From positions 14,624-78,623 of the forward strand of contig NZ_FOKR01000002.1 in the NCBI RefSeq assembly GCF_900112195.1: DNA of 64,000 nt, given 5' to 3'. Under the pieces are notes generated by a model. That model made no database searches, was not told the DNA's origin, and saw nothing but the letters and a program-made list of their open reading frames with translations. This document shows, one piece after another, positions 17,609 through 26,941 of the stretch. This stretch comes from Butyrivibrio sp. YAB3001. Lineage in GTDB: Bacteria > Bacillota > Clostridia > Lachnospirales > Lachnospiraceae. Every line of letters starts with the position of its first letter. Position 1 is the first letter of the stretch. The position numbers were made by a program, and so were the translations under genes.

Positions 17609-19265
17609 AAAGAAAGTATATGACATATTGCCCCATGAGCCGGAAACGATGGCTGCAACTTTGTTTATTATAGGCATGGCTGCTTATTATATGTGGCGGA
17701 TGTTTGCAATAACACCGCAACATGAAGAACTTGTAAGCTATTGTCTTTTTATAGAAAAGGGGCCGCTGTATTCGGCGATGAACTGGCCGTCGGCCAATAA
17801 CCACGTTGGATATTCGGTACTGGCTTCAATCTTAAATCTTTTTGGGAATTCATATGTGGGTTTAAGGGGCGTATCATATATATGTGCAGTTTTAAATCTT
17901 GTTATTGTTTATCATATCTGTAAAAAGTATTTTACACATGCAATGCCCTTTGCAGCAGTTGTTTTATATGCTTCAATGCAGGTGGTCAATGAATACAGCG
18001 TTCAGGGAAGAGGATATACGCTTGGCACTTTTTGCTTTTTGATGACTGCTTTACTTTTAACGGATGTCTGTCGGGCTGTTGAGGATAAAAATTATCAATA
18101 TGTTTTGATCGTGATTTTTATGGTGTATGGAATGTATACGATTCCGATAAGTTTTTATTGGGCTATTCCGACAGCTTTTACTGCTGTAATATTTCTTTTT
18201 ATAAACGGTTTCAGGAGCAGAAGAGTTTACGCTTCTGATGTGGAGAATATTTACCTGCGCAAACTTAATGCGGTTTTAACATCGGTTTTCTTTTGCGCTA
18301 TCATTACATTTTTACTTTATACTGTTTTATGGCTTACTATAGGTTCAAAGGAACTGATAAGTGACAGCAGTTCTCTGTTTTACGGGGAAACGGATTTCAC
18401 TGTTTTGTTACGAAATCCAATGCTTGCCATGAGAAGAGGTATGAACTACATGAAGTCCCAAAGAGAGTTTTCTTTGGATAGCGTCAACTTATTTAAGGAC
18501 CAGTTCTTTTTATGGATAAAAGAACTTTTAAATTACATGATACCTGGGCTGTGGTTGATACTTCTGGGATTTATAGTGAGCGGTCTTTGTATCATGGTTG
18601 CAGAATGTCTGAGACATTTTGAATACAGCAGAACTGTTTTGAACCTGCTTGTTATCATAAATCTTTTGTATATCTTTCTGATTCTTATAGTTACGCATAA
18701 TCTGCCTCCACTCAAGGGCTTTGGTTACGGATCGTTTTTGATGACAATTTGTGTCTGCTCAACGATAGAAAAGATACTTAATGTTTTGATCAGGGTTTAT
18801 AACAGTAAGATAAGTAAAAAAGACAGCGATTATCATAATGAAAACGAGAGAGTGATAAAAAACGGACACTGGTATGACGGATTGGTTGTGTATACACCGG
18901 TTATCCTTATCATGGTATTATTCTTTGCAAGGATGATGAATAAAGACTTTTATGCGCAGATTGGTATAAGAGAAAATGATATCTTTAATACCATGTACAT
19001 TGCGGATATTTCCCGTAAAAGTAACCCCTGCGTTCTTGATGAGGATCAGTTGTACCTTCTTAAATTTGGTTTTGATATAGACTGTAACAAGAAAGATGTA
19101 ACAGGTGCTGATATAGTTATCTTAGACAGAAATATGACAGTTCCCGGATATCGTGGTGAGTATTCGCCAAGGTGGTTTCAAACATTTGAAACTATAGACT
19201 GGGATTATCTTGATACAATGCATATTAAATATGAAAATGAATCTATCATTTTATATACGAAATAA
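17577..19265 (+). CDS. Polytopic membrane protein, GT-C glycosyltransferase-like (ArnT/PMT type)
   Basis: A 562-residue protein with roughly ten hydrophobic segments and a short soluble C-terminus. The first periplasmic loop (HEELVSY...NWPSANNHVGYSVL) and the later QGRGYTLG are reminiscent of the acidic loop and the RGYSL-like motif of ArnT/PMT GT-C enzymes, which transfer sugars from lipid-phosphate donors. The DE pair expected there is EE here. The TTG start at 17577, preceded by GGTGATC, overlaps leuB by 32 nt; ATG 17649 is an alternative. Substrate unknown. It sits between leuB and ilvD with only 15 nt to ilvD, so it should be co-transcribed with branched-chain amino acid genes, an odd partnership. 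Confidence 0.6.
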   Translation: MRDELLIAKTEKKVYDILPHEPETMAATLFIIGMAAYYMWRMFAITPQHEELVSYCLFIEKGPLYSAMNWPSANNHVGYSVLASILNLFGNSYVGLRGVSYICAVLNLVIVYHICKKYFTHAMPFAAVVLYASMQVVNEYSVQGRGYTLGTFCFLMTALLLTDVCRAVEDKNYQYVLIVIFMVYGMYTIPISFYWAIPTAFTAVIFLFINGFRSRRVYASDVENIYLRKLNAVLTSVFFCAIITFLLYTVLWLTIGSKELISDSSSLFYGETDFTVLLRNPMLAMRRGMNYMKSQREFSLDSVNLFKDQFFLWIKELLNYMIPGLWLILLGFIVSGLCIMVAECLRHFEYSRTVLNLLVIINLLYIFLILIVTHNLPPLKGFGYGSFLMTICVCSTIEKILNVLIRVYNSKISKKDSDYHNENERVIKNGHWYDGLVVYTPVILIMVLFFARMMNKDFYAQIGIRENDIFNTMYIADISRKSNPCVLDEDQLYLLKFGFDIDCNKKDVTGADIVILDRNMTVPGYRGEYSPRWFQTFETIDWDYLDTMHIKYENESIILYTK

Positions 19266-19280
19266 GGAGGAGAATAATTC

Positions 19281-20957
19281 ATGGCAAAAAATAGCGACAG
19301 AGTAATGGAAGGACTTCAGCAGGCACCACACAGAAGTTTGTTTAATGCACTTGGATTTACTGAAGAAGAAAGAAGAAAACCACTTATTGGTATTGTGAGT
19401 TCTTATAATGAGATTGTACCCGGTCATATGAATCTTGATAAGATTACGGAAGCTGTTAAGCTGGCAGTTGCCGAAGCTGGCGGAATGCCTGTTGTTGTTC
19501 CTGCTATTGCAGTATGTGACGGTATAGCTATGGGACATGTTGGCATGAAGTATTCTCTTGTTACAAGAGACCTTATTGCTGACAGCACAGAATGTCTTGC
19601 CAAGGCGCATGCTTTTGACGGTATGGTATGCATACCAAACTGCGATAAGAATGTTCCGGGACTTTTGATGGCTGCTGCAAGGGTTAACATACCTACAGTA
19701 TTCGTTTCCGGAGGCCCTATGATGGCAGGACGTGTTGATGGCCACAAGACATCACTTTCATCAATGTTTGAGGCTGTAGGAAGTGTTTCTGCAGGAAAAA
19801 TGACAAATGAGAAGCTCTGCGAATATGAAGAAAAGGCATGTCCTACTTGCGGTTCATGTTCCGGTATGTATACAGCTAATTCCATGAACTGTCTTACAGA
19901 AGCAATTGGTATGGGACTTCCGGGCAATGGAACAATCCCTGCAGTTTATTCTGCAAGAATAAGACTAGCTAAGCATGCAGGTTATGCTGTAATGAATCTT
20001 ATAGAGAAGAATATCAGACCTAAGGATATTCTGACAAAAGAGGCATTTATGAATGCCATGGCTATGGATATGGCACTTGGCTGTTCAACAAATACCATGC
20101 TTCACCTTCCTGCGATTGCTCATGAAGCAGGTGTAGAGCTTGATATGGAAATTGCCAATGAAGTATCTGCCAAAACTCCTAACCTTTGTCATCTTGCGCC
20201 TGCAGGCCCAACTTATATGGAAGATCTTAATGAAGCCGGCGGAGTACTTGCGGTTATGAGTGAACTTGTTAAGAAGAATCTCATAAACACAGATCTTATC
20301 ACAGTTACAGGAAAGACAATTAAGGAAAACCTTGAAGGCGTTACTAATCTAAATCCTGAAGTAATAAGACCTATTGAAAATCCATATATGCAGTCTGGTG
20401 GTATTGCTGTTCTTAAGGGAAATATTGCGCCAGATACAGGAATTGTTAAAAAGTCTGCTGTTGCGCCTGAGATGATGACACACGAAGGCCCTGCAAGAGT
20501 ATTTGATTGTGAAGAAGATGCCATTTCAGCTATTCTTGGCGGCAAGATTGTAGCCGGCGATGTTGTAGTTATCAGATATGAAGGACCTAAGGGCGGACCT
20601 GGAATGAGAGAAATGCTCAATCCTACATCTGCTATTGCCGGAATGGGGCTTGGATCAACTGTTGCCCTCATTACAGATGGCAGATTTTCAGGAGCAAGCC
20701 GTGGAGCATCTATCGGTCATGTTTCTCCTGAAGCAGCAGTTGGTGGACCGATCGCGCTTATTGAAGAAGGCGATATTATTTGCATTGATATACCAAATAA
20801 TTCACTTAATGTTAAAGTTTCTGATGAAGAACTTGCAAAGAGAAAAGAAAAATGGCAGCCAAGAGAGCCTAAGGTTACGGGAGGATATCTGTCAAGATAC
20901 AGAGAACTTGTTACCAGCGGAAACAGAGGTGCTATACTTGAAGTGCCACATGCTTAA
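19281..20957 (+). CDS. ilvD: Dihydroxy-acid dehydratase
   Basis: A 558-residue Fe-S lyase making 2-keto acids for valine/isoleucine synthesis. Cluster ligand segments are visible: the Cys of PNCDKNVPG and the Cys-rich [19 protein letters not shown], plus the [19 protein letters not shown] signature near the C-terminus. Start ATG follows AAGGAGGAG. It lies between the membrane gene (15 nt upstream) and ilvB (110 nt downstream, across a hairpin). Confidence 0.97.
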   Translation: MAKNSDRVMEGLQQAPHRSLFNALGFTEEERRKPLIGIVSSYNEIVPGHMNLDKITEAVKLAVAEAGGMPVVVPAIAVCDGIAMGHVGMKYSLVTRDLIADSTECLAKAHAFDGMVCIPNCDKNVPGLLMAAARVNIPTVFVSGGPMMAGRVDGHKTSLSSMFEAVGSVSAGKMTNEKLCEYEEKACPTCGSCSGMYTANSMNCLTEAIGMGLPGNGTIPAVYSARIRLAKHAGYAVMNLIEKNIRPKDILTKEAFMNAMAMDMALGCSTNTMLHLPAIAHEAGVELDMEIANEVSAKTPNLCHLAPAGPTYMEDLNEAGGVLAVMSELVKKNLINTDLITVTGKTIKENLEGVTNLNPEVIRPIENPYMQSGGIAVLKGNIAPDTGIVKKSAVAPEMMTHEGPARVFDCEEDAISAILGGKIVAGDVVVIRYEGPKGGPGMREMLNPTSAIAGMGLGSTVALITDGRFSGASRGASIGHVSPEAAVGGPIALIEEGDIICIDIPNNSLNVKVSDEELAKRKEKWQPREPKVTGGYLSRYRELVTSGNRGAILEVPHA

Positions 20958-20983
20958 AATGTAATAAATGCTTTTTGAATTAC

Positions 20984-21031
20984 AAACGCTTATGTCAGGG
21001 GAATGTATGAGAAAGCATTTCCCCGGCGTTT
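20984..21031 (+). promoter_or_regulatory. Hairpin in the ilvD-ilvB gap
   Basis: AAACGC (20984-20989) and GGGGAATG (20998-21005) pair with CATTTCCCC (21016-21024, one-base bulge) and GCGTTT (21026-21031). No T-run follows, so it is more likely an RNA-processing or mRNA-stability element than a terminator. Confidence 0.5.
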
Positions 21032-21067
21032 GATCTTAAATTTAGTAAAAGATAGGAGTAATAAGAA

Positions 21068-22750
21068 ATGCAGTTGAATGGGGCTCAGATTGTTTTAGAG
21101 TGTTTAAAGGAGCAGGGTGTAGATACTATATTTGGTTATCCGGGGGGAACTATTCTTAATATCTACGACGAACTTTATATGCAGGGGGATGATTTTTTAC
21201 ATATTCTTACAAGCCATGAACAGGGCGCTGCACATGCGGCAGACGGTTATGCCAGATCAACAGGTAAGGTTGGTGTATGCTTTGCTACAAGCGGACCCGG
21301 TTCAACAAATCTTGTTACAGGAATTGCCACTGCCTATATGGACTCAGTTCCTATGGTTGCGATCACCTGCAATGTGAGCCTTCCTCTTTTAGGAAAAGAT
21401 ACTTTCCAGGAGGTTGATATCACCGGAATCACAATGCCTATAACTAAGCATGGATATATTGTTAAGGATGTAAAAGAACTTGCAGATACTATAAGAAAAG
21501 CATTTAAGATTGCAAAATCAGGCAGACCTGGTCCTGTAATAGTTGATATTACCAAGGATGTTACTGCAAAGACCTGTGATTTCAGAGCTGTTACAATTAA
21601 TGATGAGCCTGATCTTCCGAAGGTTCATTCTGAGGAAATAGCAACTGCGATAAAAATGATAAAAGCTTCCAAGCGTCCTTTTATCTACGTGGGCGGAGGT
21701 GCAGTAATATCAGGTGCTTCTGAGGAACTTATGGAATTTGCCACAAAGATAAATGCGCCTGTTTGTGACACACTTATGGGCAAAGGTGCATTTGATGGTA
21801 CAAATGAGCTCTATACAGGCATGATCGGTATGCATGGTACAAAGGCTTCTAATCTTGGGGTTTCAGAGTGTGATCTTTTGATAACTCTTGGAGCAAGATT
21901 TTCAGACAGAGTTACAGGAAATACCAAGACATTTGCATCCAAAGCAAAGATCCTTCAGATTGATATTGATGCCGCTGAGATCAATAAGAATGTGCACGCC
22001 AATTTTGCTATAGTTGGAGATCTTAAGATGATCCTTGGACTTCTTAACTCCAAACTTGAAAAGCTTGACCACAGTGACTGGATAAAGAAAATAGCTGATT
22101 ATAAGGAAAAATATCCTTTAAGCTATGATTCTGAAAAGCTTACATGCCCATATATTATCGAAGCAATTTATGAACTTACAAAAGGAGATGCGATAATTAC
22201 TACTGATGTAGGTCAGCATCAGATGTGGACAGCACAGTATTATAAATTCAGAAAGCCAAGAACTTTCCTTACATCAGGTGGCCTTGGAACAATGGGCTAC
22301 GGACTTGGTGCCTGTATTGGCGCAAAAGTGGGCAATCCTGATAAGCTTTGCATTAATATTGCTGGTGATGGATGCTTTAGAATGAATATGAATGAGATGG
22401 CGACTGCATCAAGGTATGATCTGCCTATCATAGAGATTGTGATAAACAATAGTGTTCTTGGAATGGTACGTCAGTGGCAGACACTGTTTTACCAGCAGCA
22501 TTATTCACAGACTGTATTTAAAGATAAAGTGGATTATTGTAAGGTGGCAGAGGGACTTGGATGTCTTGCTATCAGAGTTACAAAGAAATCAGAAGTTGTG
22601 CCTGCACTGAAAAAAGCCATGAAGTCCAAAGTGCCTGTACTCATCGACTGTATAATTGAAGAAGATGATAAGGTATTTCCTATGGTGCCTGCAGGGGCTT
22701 CCATCAGCGAAGCGTTTGATGAAAAAGATCTCGCGAAGCAGAAGAAATAA
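21068..22750 (+). CDS. ilvB: Acetolactate synthase, large (catalytic) subunit
   Basis: A 560-residue ThDP enzyme, the normal length. It has the activating Glu in LTSHEQGAAHAADGYAR, the SGPGSTN loop, a central FAD-binding-type domain, and the ThDP motif beginning GDGCFRMNMNE and ending VINN. It condenses pyruvate to acetolactate (or with 2-ketobutyrate). A regulatory small subunit ilvN is normally adjacent but is not found here; the next gene is an L,D-transpeptidase. Start ATG follows ATAGGAG. Confidence 0.95.
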   Translation: MQLNGAQIVLECLKEQGVDTIFGYPGGTILNIYDELYMQGDDFLHILTSHEQGAAHAADGYARSTGKVGVCFATSGPGSTNLVTGIATAYMDSVPMVAITCNVSLPLLGKDTFQEVDITGITMPITKHGYIVKDVKELADTIRKAFKIAKSGRPGPVIVDITKDVTAKTCDFRAVTINDEPDLPKVHSEEIATAIKMIKASKRPFIYVGGGAVISGASEELMEFATKINAPVCDTLMGKGAFDGTNELYTGMIGMHGTKASNLGVSECDLLITLGARFSDRVTGNTKTFASKAKILQIDIDAAEINKNVHANFAIVGDLKMILGLLNSKLEKLDHSDWIKKIADYKEKYPLSYDSEKLTCPYIIEAIYELTKGDAIITTDVGQHQMWTAQYYKFRKPRTFLTSGGLGTMGYGLGACIGAKVGNPDKLCINIAGDGCFRMNMNEMATASRYDLPIIEIVINNSVLGMVRQWQTLFYQQHYSQTVFKDKVDYCKVAEGLGCLAIRVTKKSEVVPALKKAMKSKVPVLIDCIIEEDDKVFPMVPAGASISEAFDEKDLAKQKK

Positions 22751-22767
22751 AGTTAATTTGAGGTATT

Positions 22768-24312
22768 ATGAAAAAGAGAATTGGTATTTGTTTAAGCATT
22801 TTTTTGCTGCTGATATCACTCTTTTGCTTAGGAATAGTATTTCTTGGATATTGTTATAAAGATGTTTTTCCTGCCTTTATATGGGTAGATGATATTTATT
22901 GTACAGGAAAAACTGCAGAAGAAGTGAATAGTCAGCTGATGCAAAAATCTGCTTATGAAGGTATAAGAGTTGTTGATATATCAGGCGCGGAACTTTTGAT
23001 AAAGCCTGAAGATATTGATATGACTATTTCTTACCTTGATGATGTTGAGCTTATTCAGAAATCCAGAGGTGGCCTTTACTGGTGGAAAAGCTTTTATGGA
23101 AAAAGACATTTTACTGCAAGGGCTACCGTGTATTTTGATTCCGGAAAGCTTGATGATATTTTGGCTAACTGGGAAGCTTTTCCCAGCTATGATAATGAGT
23201 TTATTTACATCACGGAAGGCAGCGATGGGTATGAACTTGTTAACAACGGGCAGAACTTCCCGAATATTGAAGAAATTCAATATGCAGTCTTTTGTGCATT
23301 GCTTGAACTAAAACCATCTATAGAACTGGCTGATGCGCAGGGACATTATGGCATGAGCTGTTATAGTGACCTTGAACCTGCAAATAATGATCAGAAGCAT
23401 TTGGTTTCTCTTTATGAGAAGGTAAATGCTTTGCAGAATAAGGGCTACTCACTTGAATTTGCCGGTACAAACATAAGTCTTGGAAGAAAAGAAATCAGTG
23501 ATTTTTTGCTTACTGCCAGGAATAAAGATAATTTGTTTAGCGAAGATGAAGAGTCAGAGGATTCTCAGCATGGCAAATTTATTGTGAATAACAGAGTTTA
23601 TGATAAAGATGAACTGATTAGTTCCGGCATTTATGAGGATAATGGTTTTATTGTGGATGAGAATGACAATCTTATCCTGTCTGTAGAAAAAATATATGAT
23701 TATGCGTCGGCATTATCAAAAAAGTATGATACAAGCTGGTGCCTTAATAATTATAAAAACGGCATTGCTACTGAGCTTTTGATAAATGAGACCAGAAAAG
23801 GTGATGGTTCTTTAATAAACACAGAAGCTGAATTTGAAAGAATAAAGAACGTATTTTTAAATCTGGATAATGACAGCCTTGACAATCAAAAGCTTACTCT
23901 TAATGATAATGTAAAAGTTTATGATGCATCAGAAAAACTTGGGAATACATATATTGAAGTCAATATGAACAGACAGCAGCTAAAGTATTATGTAGATGGC
24001 GAATTATCCATGGAAATGCCTGTTGTTACAGGAAATATTAATCGCAAAAGAGGCACGCCTGCAGGAATTTTTGATGTGTATAATAAACGTTATCACACAT
24101 ATTTAAGAGGGGCCGACTATGTTTCATATGTAAATTACTGGCTTGGAGTGAATAAGGGAGTTGGCATACATGATGCAACATGGAGAAACAAATTTGGCGA
24201 AGAAATATATAAATCAGATGGTTCTCATGGATGTATAAATTGTCCAAAAGATCAGGTTTCACTTCTTTGGGAAGTGGCGGATATAGGTACGCCGGTTATA
24301 TTGTACTACTGA
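22768..24312 (+). CDS. L,D-transpeptidase (YkuD domain) with VanW-like/PG-binding N-region
   Basis: A 514-residue protein with an N-terminal membrane anchor (about residues 5-28), a large extracytoplasmic region similar to the PG-binding-4/VanW-like domains that precede many clostridial L,D-transpeptidases, and a C-terminal YkuD domain (about 395-514). The catalytic motif HxxSDGSHGCINCP is present with nucleophile C489 and H487; an earlier H lies in GIHDATW. It would form 3-3 peptidoglycan cross-links or attach proteins to the wall. It starts 17 nt after ilvB and ends at a strong terminator. Confidence 0.87.
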   Translation: MKKRIGICLSIFLLLISLFCLGIVFLGYCYKDVFPAFIWVDDIYCTGKTAEEVNSQLMQKSAYEGIRVVDISGAELLIKPEDIDMTISYLDDVELIQKSRGGLYWWKSFYGKRHFTARATVYFDSGKLDDILANWEAFPSYDNEFIYITEGSDGYELVNNGQNFPNIEEIQYAVFCALLELKPSIELADAQGHYGMSCYSDLEPANNDQKHLVSLYEKVNALQNKGYSLEFAGTNISLGRKEISDFLLTARNKDNLFSEDEESEDSQHGKFIVNNRVYDKDELISSGIYEDNGFIVDENDNLILSVEKIYDYASALSKKYDTSWCLNNYKNGIATELLINETRKGDGSLINTEAEFERIKNVFLNLDNDSLDNQKLTLNDNVKVYDASEKLGNTYIEVNMNRQQLKYYVDGELSMEMPVVTGNINRKRGTPAGIFDVYNKRYHTYLRGADYVSYVNYWLGVNKGVGIHDATWRNKFGEEIYKSDGSHGCINCPKDQVSLLWEVADIGTPVILYY

Positions 24313-24318
24313 TAAAAT

Positions 24319-24368
24319 ATGGGATTAAAGGAAATTATTCAAGATTTCTTTTAATCCCATTTTTCTTT
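24319..24368 (+). terminator. Terminator of the leuB-ilvB-transpeptidase unit
   Basis: ATGGGATTAAA / TTTTAATCCCAT stem continuing into GGAAA / TTTC, then TTTTTC. Confidence 0.88.
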
Positions 24369-24418
24369 TAAATGATGCAAATAAAAAATTAAATAACATT
24401 AATTATGGAATAACAATA

Positions 24419-24502
24419 TTGACATTTTTAAAATCGGAATTAGAATAGTTTTTATAGGCTTGATTTATTGGTTTAAACAGACAGAGTGTTTTAACTATAA
24501 AA
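24419..24502 (+). promoter_or_regulatory. serC promoter and structured 5' leader
   Basis: -35 TTGACA (24419-24424) and -10 TAGAAT (24441-24446), spacer 16. About 110 nt of leader follow before the start codon, with TTTTATAG (24450-24457) / CTATAAAA (24495-24502) enclosing a TTAAACA / TGTTTTAA stem. Promoter call is good; any regulatory role of the hairpin is a guess. Confidence 0.6.
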
Positions 24503-24566
24503 CGATAATAGCCCGAAAATAAAAATATTTTCATTTATTCTTTTAATGATCAGGAGGAGTAGCAAA

Positions 24567-25649
24567 GTGTCAAGAGTTTACAATTTTTCGGCTGGTCCGG
24601 CAGTGTTACCGGAAGAAGTTCTTAAGAAAGCTGCTGCAGAAATGCTCGATTATGCAGGTTGCGGAATGTCTATCAATGAGATGAGCCACAGATCCAAGAC
24701 ATTCGACAGTGTAATTCAGACAGCAGAACAGGATATCAGAGATCTTATGAATATTCCTGACAATTACAAGGTTCTCTTTTTGCAGGGCGGCGCCAGCCAG
24801 CAGTTTGCAGCTATTCCGCTTAACCTTATGAAGAATAAGAAGGCAGCATATATAATTACAGGACAGTGGGCTAAGAAAGCATATCAGGAAGCTCAGAAGT
24901 ACGGAGAAGCTATCGCAGTTGCATCAAGCGCAGACAAGACATTCTCATATATTCCTGATTGTTCAGACTTAGACATTCCTGAAGATGCAGATTATGTATA
25001 TATTTGCGAAAACAATACAATCTATGGAACAAAATTTAAAACACTTCCTAACACAAAGGGACATATCCTTGTATCAGACGTTTCATCTTGCTTTTTATCT
25101 GAGCCTGTGGATGTTACCAAGTATGGCGTGATCTATGGCGGTGTTCAGAAGAATGTCGGACCTGCAGGACTTGTTATCAGCATTATAAGAGAAGACCTTA
25201 TCACAGATGACGTACCTGATTACACACCTACAATGCTTAAGTGGAAGACACAGGCAGATAACGGTTCACTTTACAACACTCCTAACTGCTGGAGCATTTA
25301 CATGTGTGGTCTTGTATTTAAATGGCTTAAAGAGCAGGGCGGTCTTGTAGAAATGCAAAAGAGAAATGAAGGGAAAGCCAAGGTTCTTTACGATTATCTT
25401 GATCAGAGCAAGATGTTTAAGGGAACTGTAAGAAAAGAAGACAGATCTCTTATGAATGTTCCGTTTGTAACAGATAGCGAAGAACTCAATGCAAAATTCA
25501 TAGCTGAGGCTACAAAGGCTGGATTCGTAAGTCTTAAGGGACACAGAACTGTCGGCGGAATGAGAGCCAGCATTTATAATGCGATGCCAATAGAAGGCGT
25601 TAAGAAGCTTGTTGAATTTATGGATAAGTTTGAAAAAGAGAATATGTGA
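24567..25649 (+). CDS. serC: Phosphoserine aminotransferase
   Basis: A 360-residue PLP enzyme that transaminates 3-phosphohydroxypyruvate to phosphoserine. It begins MSRVYNFSAGPAVLPEEVL, the diagnostic N-terminus. The PLP lysine is expected in YGGVQKNVGPAG; HRTVGGMRASIYNAMP closes the protein. The GTG at 24567 sits 7 nt after GGAGGAG, better than the upstream in-frame ATG at 24546. serA follows after 10 nt. Confidence 0.96.
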   Translation: MSRVYNFSAGPAVLPEEVLKKAAAEMLDYAGCGMSINEMSHRSKTFDSVIQTAEQDIRDLMNIPDNYKVLFLQGGASQQFAAIPLNLMKNKKAAYIITGQWAKKAYQEAQKYGEAIAVASSADKTFSYIPDCSDLDIPEDADYVYICENNTIYGTKFKTLPNTKGHILVSDVSSCFLSEPVDVTKYGVIYGGVQKNVGPAGLVISIIREDLITDDVPDYTPTMLKWKTQADNGSLYNTPNCWSIYMCGLVFKWLKEQGGLVEMQKRNEGKAKVLYDYLDQSKMFKGTVRKEDRSLMNVPFVTDSEELNAKFIAEATKAGFVSLKGHRTVGGMRASIYNAMPIEGVKKLVEFMDKFEKENM

Positions 25650-25659
25650 GGGAGAACCA

Positions 25660-26829
25660 ATGTACAAATATAAATGCATGAATCCAATCGCGAAGATTGG
25701 ACTTAACAATTTTACTGATGAATACAAAGCAGTTGATAATGTTGATGAGGCAGAAGGAATTCTTGTAAGAAGCGCAAATATGCTTGAGATGGATTTTTCT
25801 AAAAATCTTTTGGCTATTGCAAGAGCAGGTGCAGGGGTAAACAATATTCCTCTTGAAAAGTGCGCTGAAGAAGGAATCGTTGTTTTCAATACTCCGGGCG
25901 CAAATGCCAACGGTGTAAAAGAAATGGTGCTTGCTGCAATGCTTATTGCATCCCGTGACATTATCGGCGGAACAGAATGGGTTAAAGCTAATGCAGGCGA
26001 TCCTGACATTGCTAAACTTACTGAGAAATCAAAAAAGAAGTTTGCCGGAACTGAAATCTTTGGCAAAAAACTTGGTATTATCGGACTTGGCGCTATTGGT
26101 GTCAGAGTTGCGAATGCCGCAAGACAGCTTGGAATGGAAGTTTACGGATATGATCCTTATCTTTCAATTGATGCTGCTTGGAGATTGTCATCAGATGTTA
26201 AGCACGTTACAAATGTTGATGATATATATTCAAAGTGCGATATTATCACAATTCATGTGCCTGCGCTTGATTCTACCAAGGGAATGATAAATGCAGCTGC
26301 AATCGCAAAGATGAAAAAAGGAGTTATTATCCTTAATCTTGCAAGAGATATTCTTTGCAACGAAGCTGATATACTTGCAGGAATCAATTCAGGCAAGATC
26401 CGCAAGTATGTTACTGATTTCCCGAATCCAACTATTGCAGGTCATGACGGTTGTATCGTTATTCCTCATTTGGGAGCATCTACAGAAGAATCTGAAGATA
26501 ACTGCGCAGTCAAGGCTGTTCTTGAACTCAAGGATTATCTTGAAAACGGAAATATCAATAATTCAGTAAACCTTCCAAACTGCGACATGGGAATCTGCGT
26601 TCGTCCTCGTATTGGAATTATCCATAAGAACGTTGCAAACATGATCAGTCAGTTCTCAAAGGTGTTTGGTGATGCAGGTTATAACATCTCAGATATGACC
26701 AATAAGTCCAAGGGCGATTACGCTTATACATTGATTGACCTTGAAGATGAGATTAAAGATGAACTCGTTGAGAAAATTGCAAATATAGAAGATGTTATAA
26801 GAGTAAGAGTAGTAAAGAAAAACGTATAA
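25660..26829 (+). CDS. serA: 3-phosphoglycerate dehydrogenase (short, ACT-containing)
   Basis: A 389-residue D-2-hydroxyacid dehydrogenase: NAD motif LGIIGLGAIG, catalytic Arg in LNLARDILCNE, Glu in the substrate region, and the His of IPHLGAST; a C-terminal ACT-like segment (about 320-389) may bind serine. The usual ARGG before the catalytic region reads ARDI here, a small deviation. It follows serC by 10 nt (ATG with GGGAGAA) and together they convert 3-phosphoglycerate to phosphoserine. DUF1015 follows. Confidence 0.93.
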   Translation: MYKYKCMNPIAKIGLNNFTDEYKAVDNVDEAEGILVRSANMLEMDFSKNLLAIARAGAGVNNIPLEKCAEEGIVVFNTPGANANGVKEMVLAAMLIASRDIIGGTEWVKANAGDPDIAKLTEKSKKKFAGTEIFGKKLGIIGLGAIGVRVANAARQLGMEVYGYDPYLSIDAAWRLSSDVKHVTNVDDIYSKCDIITIHVPALDSTKGMINAAAIAKMKKGVIILNLARDILCNEADILAGINSGKIRKYVTDFPNPTIAGHDGCIVIPHLGASTEESEDNCAVKAVLELKDYLENGNINNSVNLPNCDMGICVRPRIGIIHKNVANMISQFSKVFGDAGYNISDMTNKSKGDYAYTLIDLEDEIKDELVEKIANIEDVIRVRVVKKNV

Positions 26830-26854
26830 TTTTTTATCTTCTTAAAAGAAAAAC

Positions 26855-26891
26855 ACGAGCCGTTTGCCAGTATTATTGACAAACGGCTCGT
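26855..26891 (-). terminator. Strong hairpin with terminator polarity on the minus strand
   Basis: A 12-bp perfect stem ACGAGCCGTTTG / CAAACGGCTCGT. The T-run (GTTTTTCTTTT) follows only in the minus direction, yet genes on both sides are plus-strand. It may block antisense transcription, or partly stop plus-strand transcription between serA and DUF1015. Confidence 0.6.
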
Positions 26892-26941
26892 ATGCGAGTA
26901 TGAAAGATTATATATAAAATAGAAAACCAGGAGAATTGATA

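Noticed and set aside
19424-19927. Minus-strand frame opposite ilvD
   Set aside because: Shadow of ilvD; Ser/Pro/Ala-rich translation without family resemblance.
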